In this document: piece after piece, positions 7,999 to 10,763 of the stretch
Numbering within the stretch: position 1 is the stretch's first letter
Layout: each line of letters begins with the position of its first letter
Assembly (NCBI GenBank): GCA_903821255.1
Contig: CAIJKT010001137.1
Location: forward strand, 1 to 10,763
Direction of reading: 5' to 3'
Origin: an uncultured Lentisphaeria bacterium
GTDB taxonomy: Bacteria > Verrucomicrobiota > Lentisphaeria > Victivallales > Victivallaceae
Length of the DNA: 10,763 nucleotides
Made by a program: the position numbers and the translations under genes
The notes under the pieces: generated by a model
What the model was told of the DNA's origin: nothing
The model's input: only the letters and a program-made list of their open reading frames with translations
The model's database searches: none

Positions 7999-10416
7999 TC
8001 ATCTGTACCAAATAAGGTATACTGATTTCCAAATTCCCCCGCCTTGTATTCGCCCCTGTACTCTGACTATTAGTGAGTTGTCTGGTTTACATTCCGTCTT
8101 CTTTAAAACAATGAAGAACGGACTCTGCCACATATCCGGATCAAATCTTGAATAGAAAACTCTTTCCAGCTTTTTTTCGCCGTTCAACCAGACTGTTGCG
8201 GATTTGTCAACCCCTCCGAACATGATACAGATATAGTTATAAGGCGTTTTCTGGTCATCCGGCAACGAAAACCGGGTGCTATACCAACCGACATTCTCCT
8301 GTCCGCCATCGAATGCTATTTTATCTGCTTGAGCTACCCAGGTTTTGGCGGTATCGATATGTACCCATGACGATACACCTTCAGTTTCAACCGCCTTGAT
8401 ATCAACGTCTTTTCCCGGCTTCTGCCATTTGAAAAGCCAGTTCTCCAGTGGCATTCTGCCTGCACATGTTCTGAGCATCAGATGGAAATACGATTTATCA
8501 ATAAAATCCAGACGTTCATTGTTTTTACACAAAAGAGAATTGATGACAAAGTCCCCTTCTATTCTTTTTCTAAAATCGTAGAGTGTGGTAATGGATTGCT
8601 CAAATAATTTAGTTTTTTCAAGATCAAAAGGACTATCACGCCAACTCTTGCCTTTTTTAATTGCATCAATTAACAGGCGTGTATGTTCCAATCCTTTGTT
8701 GAGAAAAACTACCCGCCCGGCGGCGTCCCTATCGTCATCGGTTGCTAACAATGCCTGATTGAGCAATTCCTGACCTTTTTCGATATTCTGCAATGTACAA
8801 ATTTCATCGGCATATTTGAAAAGCCATCCGCCATATGTCGGGCTGACTTTGGCTTTGGCGGTTATGCCATTCCATAGAGAAAAATAGTTTTTTATCGCCT
8901 CCTTTCCTTTACCGAAAGCAGAATAATATTCATCCAGAAACTGATCGACGGTTAAATCGGGGCGCATATGCAGACGTCCCAGCATGTATAAGTTGGGGCC
9001 TTGAGTACCCCACATCGAAGTCAGAGAATCAAAGTCGGTTGCGATAAGGCCGTTTTCCTGCGCATATTTGAACTCGTTGCCGAAATCCTCCGCGAAGATG
9101 TACGGCATGCAGTACCCGCCCCAGAAATAATTTGGCCGTAGTACCAGGCGGCAGCCGGCCTTGCGCCAGCCATCCCATAGCTTTCTGAACTCATTTTTAT
9201 TTGCGGACGATAGTGGGAAGTAGTACGGCGGAACAATCCATACATTTACATTTTCATTTAAAGTGGTCACAGTCGGCGGTTGAGTATAACCCGCATATGC
9301 ATATGCCACTATTCGAGCATTGTTATCGTATTTTTTTGCCTCTTCCTGTACGGCCAGATAAAACTTCGCATAACGGTCAGAAAGAGATTTTTCATGCCGT
9401 GCAGGCGGGGTGTTTTTGGTCCCGGTGGCCGTATCGGGGGCCCAAATTTTATCGTTAACGACCAATTTATCCTCTGAATCCCAAGCTTGACAATATTTAC
9501 ATGAACATGGAAGATCGATTTCCCGCTTATCATTTTCAGCACAATTTATCCATGGTTTATCTGGAGTACGACTTTTTAACCAATCGGCAACTATCTGCTT
9601 GTGCAGTTCAGGATTCGAAACACACATCTGAACCAGTTCGGTTCTTGCATCGGCCGGCCCGCGTGTTCCGTCTGGTTTCATGGCAAACCATTCAGGGTGG
9701 GTTTGACCGAATCGTTTCCAATATTGAGTAAAAGCATGTCCGTAATTGGGGTTGGTATACTGCCCAAACCGATGATGCATAAGCCATGCATTAATCTCAG
9801 TCCAATGTGTTTTATTCGTGTCTTTTACCTCTGCTATTCTGAGTCTAGTGAAAAGTAGTTTGGGCTTAACAATGCGATTACTGTCTGTTTTGAAAACAAT
9901 ATTTTCTGTACACGGAACATATGTTCCGGTTTCCCCGGGCCAAAGCCATCTGACGCCCAATTCACGATCAAGGATATCATAAACAGCATACAGAGTTCCC
10001 AATTGTGATTTCCAGGTTGCCGCACTGCCATTTTTCGGTATCATACCATTGCCATCTCTGCCATAAAGAAACATTTCATTCTTATCTATTTTGATTCGGT
10101 AGGAATTGTCCGGCAACTCGGCGGCATTTAATTTGTTTTGTAATGATTGCTTGGTTTCGCCAACATAAATTCTATTTAATTCAGGTAAAATTGTTGCATT
10201 TTCCATAACGATTTGCAATTTTGCGCCAGTTGCTTTTTCAATATATTTTTGTAATTCAGCAGCGGCATAACTTACTGTTTCTGAGGGTGTTTCCGATACA
10301 ATGATAATAGCTTGCGGTAAAGTATTTCTGACTACATCGAACGCTGCTAGATTCAAACAAAAAAACGATGGGATTAACTCTCCAAGAATAAATATGACGA
10401 CAATGGTCTTTCTCAT
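7999..10416 (-). CDS. Secreted DUF4838 protein with GH2-type jelly roll
   Basis: This 805-residue protein starts with a signal peptide (hydrophobic residues about 5-24, probable cleavage after NLAA at 22-25; no lipobox). Residues about 27-180 form the alpha/beta N-domain seen before GH20 and GH67 barrels, with AAAELQKYIEKATGAKL (51-67) and VRWLWPG (155-161). The DUF4838 core runs from about 185 to 520, with YGHAFTQYW (225-233), THPEWFAMKPDGTR (239-252), QMCVSN (263-268), AEND (293-296), CSCKYC (304-309), RPNYF (427-431) and TDFDS (460-464). A helical region (about 525-650) leads to a galactose-binding-like jelly roll (about 685-805), with GWYSTRFSLP (710-719), VWLNGE (742-747) and the GH2-type ending GGGIWKSVYL (792-801). 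It shares its core with the next gene downstream. E294 is a candidate catalytic acid by position only, and the substrate is unknown. Only a weak GGA lies about ten bases before the ATG in a very A+T-rich leader; the signal peptide supports the start. Confidence 0.82.
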   Translation of the reverse strand: MRKTIVVIFILGELIPSFFCLNLAAFDVVRNTLPQAIIIVSETPSETVSYAAAELQKYIEKATGAKLQIVMENATILPELNRIYVGETKQSLQNKLNAAELPDNSYRIKIDKNEMFLYGRDGNGMIPKNGSAATWKSQLGTLYAVYDILDRELGVRWLWPGETGTYVPCTENIVFKTDSNRIVKPKLLFTRLRIAEVKDTNKTHWTEINAWLMHHRFGQYTNPNYGHAFTQYWKRFGQTHPEWFAMKPDGTRGPADARTELVQMCVSNPELHKQIVADWLKSRTPDKPWINCAENDKREIDLPCSCKYCQAWDSEDKLVVNDKIWAPDTATGTKNTPPARHEKSLSDRYAKFYLAVQEEAKKYDNNARIVAYAYAGYTQPPTVTTLNENVNVWIVPPYYFPLSSANKNEFRKLWDGWRKAGCRLVLRPNYFWGGYCMPYIFAEDFGNEFKYAQENGLIATDFDSLTSMWGTQGPNLYMLGRLHMRPDLTVDQFLDEYYSAFGKGKEAIKNYFSLWNGITAKAKVSPTYGGWLFKYADEICTLQNIEKGQELLNQALLATDDDRDAAGRVVFLNKGLEHTRLLIDAIKKGKSWRDSPFDLEKTKLFEQSITTLYDFRKRIEGDFVINSLLCKNNERLDFIDKSYFHLMLRTCAGRMPLENWLFKWQKPGKDVDIKAVETEGVSSWVHIDTAKTWVAQADKIAFDGGQENVGWYSTRFSLPDDQKTPYNYICIMFGGVDKSATVWLNGEKKLERVFYSRFDPDMWQSPFFIVLKKTECKPDNSLIVRVQGRIQGGGIWKSVYLIWYR

Positions 10417-10440
10417 TTTTAAATAATTCCATTTTTAAAT
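10414..10440 (-). repeat. 11-base direct repeat at the DUF4838 start
   Basis: The minus-strand sequence ATTTAAAAATG occurs twice, at 10440-10430 and 10424-10414, offset by 16 bases. The second copy supplies the real ATG. The first copy has an out-of-frame ATG that would open an unlikely frame of about 50 codons overlapping the signal peptide. This may be chance in an A+T-rich leader, or it may affect initiation. Confidence 0.45.
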
Positions 10441-10461
10441 TTAATGTGCGATCAACCGGAT

Positions 10462-10763
10462 TTAATCTTTGGCAAGAGTCCAGTATCGATTAAGACTAGT
10501 ACCGCCAGCATCAGTAGTTAATGGGTATTTGATGTTGTTGACATGGAAATCACCCCATAGCATATTTACCGCATTGCTGTTGCCATGTAGCAATTTGATA
10601 GTAGCGGCGTTATTATATGTCACTGCTGCCGCAGATGCATCCATGAGCACGAAGGTGTTACTCGGGTCTTTCATTTGTGTAGCTTTGCAACCCCAGGTTA
10701 CCACTCCTATCGCGATCGAGCTTATATTGTTGTTGTACCCGTAGCTCAGTCCGCCTTTTCCAC
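10462..10763 (-). CDS. Pseudopilin, H-X9-DG-type C-terminus (partial)
   Basis: This frame is open to the right edge of the window, so only the last 99 residues or so are visible. It matches the C-terminal part of prepilin-type proteins with an H-X9-DG motif, as found in Lentisphaerota and Planctomycetota. Visible features are LSYGYNNN near the edge, a cysteine in TWGCKAT, then MKDPSNTFVLMDA, and finally LLHGNSNAVNMLWGDFHV, which aligns with the usual RH(N)GGANVLFADGHV pattern. Relative to that pattern it has about two extra residues before the Asp, and Asp-Phe replaces Asp-Gly. The N-terminal methylation and cleavage segment and transmembrane helix would lie outside the window. A GTG at 10704 is not the start, because coding character continues upstream. 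The protein would be a minor pilin of a type II secretion or type IV pilus-like system. The next gene begins 45 bases downstream with no terminator between, so the two are probably cotranscribed. Confidence 0.75.
   Translation of the reverse strand, partial: GKGGLSYGYNNNISSIAIGVVTWGCKATQMKDPSNTFVLMDASAAAVTYNNAATIKLLHGNSNAVNMLWGDFHVNNIKYPLTTDAGGTSLNRYWTLAKD

Noticed and set aside
10462..10704. An 80-residue complete gene starting at the GTG at 10704
   Set aside because: The frame stays open to the window edge and the upstream residues (LSYGYNNN) fit the pilin family, so this is the tail of a longer gene.
1..10763. CRISPR array, tRNA or rRNA, insertion sequence, or phage defence genes
   Set aside because: I found no regularly spaced repeats, tRNA-like cloverleaf, rRNA segment, transposase motif or terminal inverted repeats on reading both strands.

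Overview
The window reads as part of a carbohydrate-degradation locus from a Lentisphaerota-like bacterium (Victivallis and relatives; a Planctomycetota or Verrucomicrobiota host is less likely). Two things suggest this: an H-X9-DG-type pseudopilin C-terminus sits directly upstream of glycosidase-like genes, an arrangement typical of the PVC superphylum, and the downstream proteins belong to glycoside-hydrolase-like families (DUF4838, DUF4091/GH123-like, GH106-like) that are expanded in these bacteria. The taxonomic call is an inference from gene content; there is no rRNA or other marker here.

All five genes lie on the minus strand, so transcription runs from high to low coordinates. In that order: the C-terminal part of a pseudopilin, cut by the right window edge (10763-10462); a secreted 805-residue DUF4838 protein with a C-terminal GH2-type jelly roll (10416-7999); a second, larger secreted DUF4838 protein with two N-terminal discoidin-like domains (7809-4306); a DUF4091/GH123-like protein without a signal peptide (4268-2628); and a 702-residue GH106-like protein, also without a signal peptide (2526-418). 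Gaps are 45, 189, 37 and 101 bases and hold no convincing terminator, so one leftward operon is plausible, with a possible internal start point in the 189-base gap. A weak hairpin at 345-367 may end the transcript. Bases 1-417 hold no gene.

A working model, which is inference: the two secreted DUF4838 proteins bind and perhaps cut a complex glycan outside the cytoplasm, the pseudopilin is a surface or secretion component paired with them, and the two signal-less glycosidase-like proteins finish imported fragments in the cytoplasm. An adjacent Asp-Glu pair in the GH123-like protein points to N-acetylhexosamine as one possible target, and the GH106-like fold points to deoxyhexose or a similar sugar, but the substrate cannot be read from the sequence. 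No transporter, regulator, mobile element, tRNA, rRNA or CRISPR array was seen.

The most distinctive observation is that both DUF4838 paralogues conserve four cysteines (C...CxCxxC) immediately around a Glu-Asn-Asp motif, although they carry entirely different accessory domains at opposite ends.
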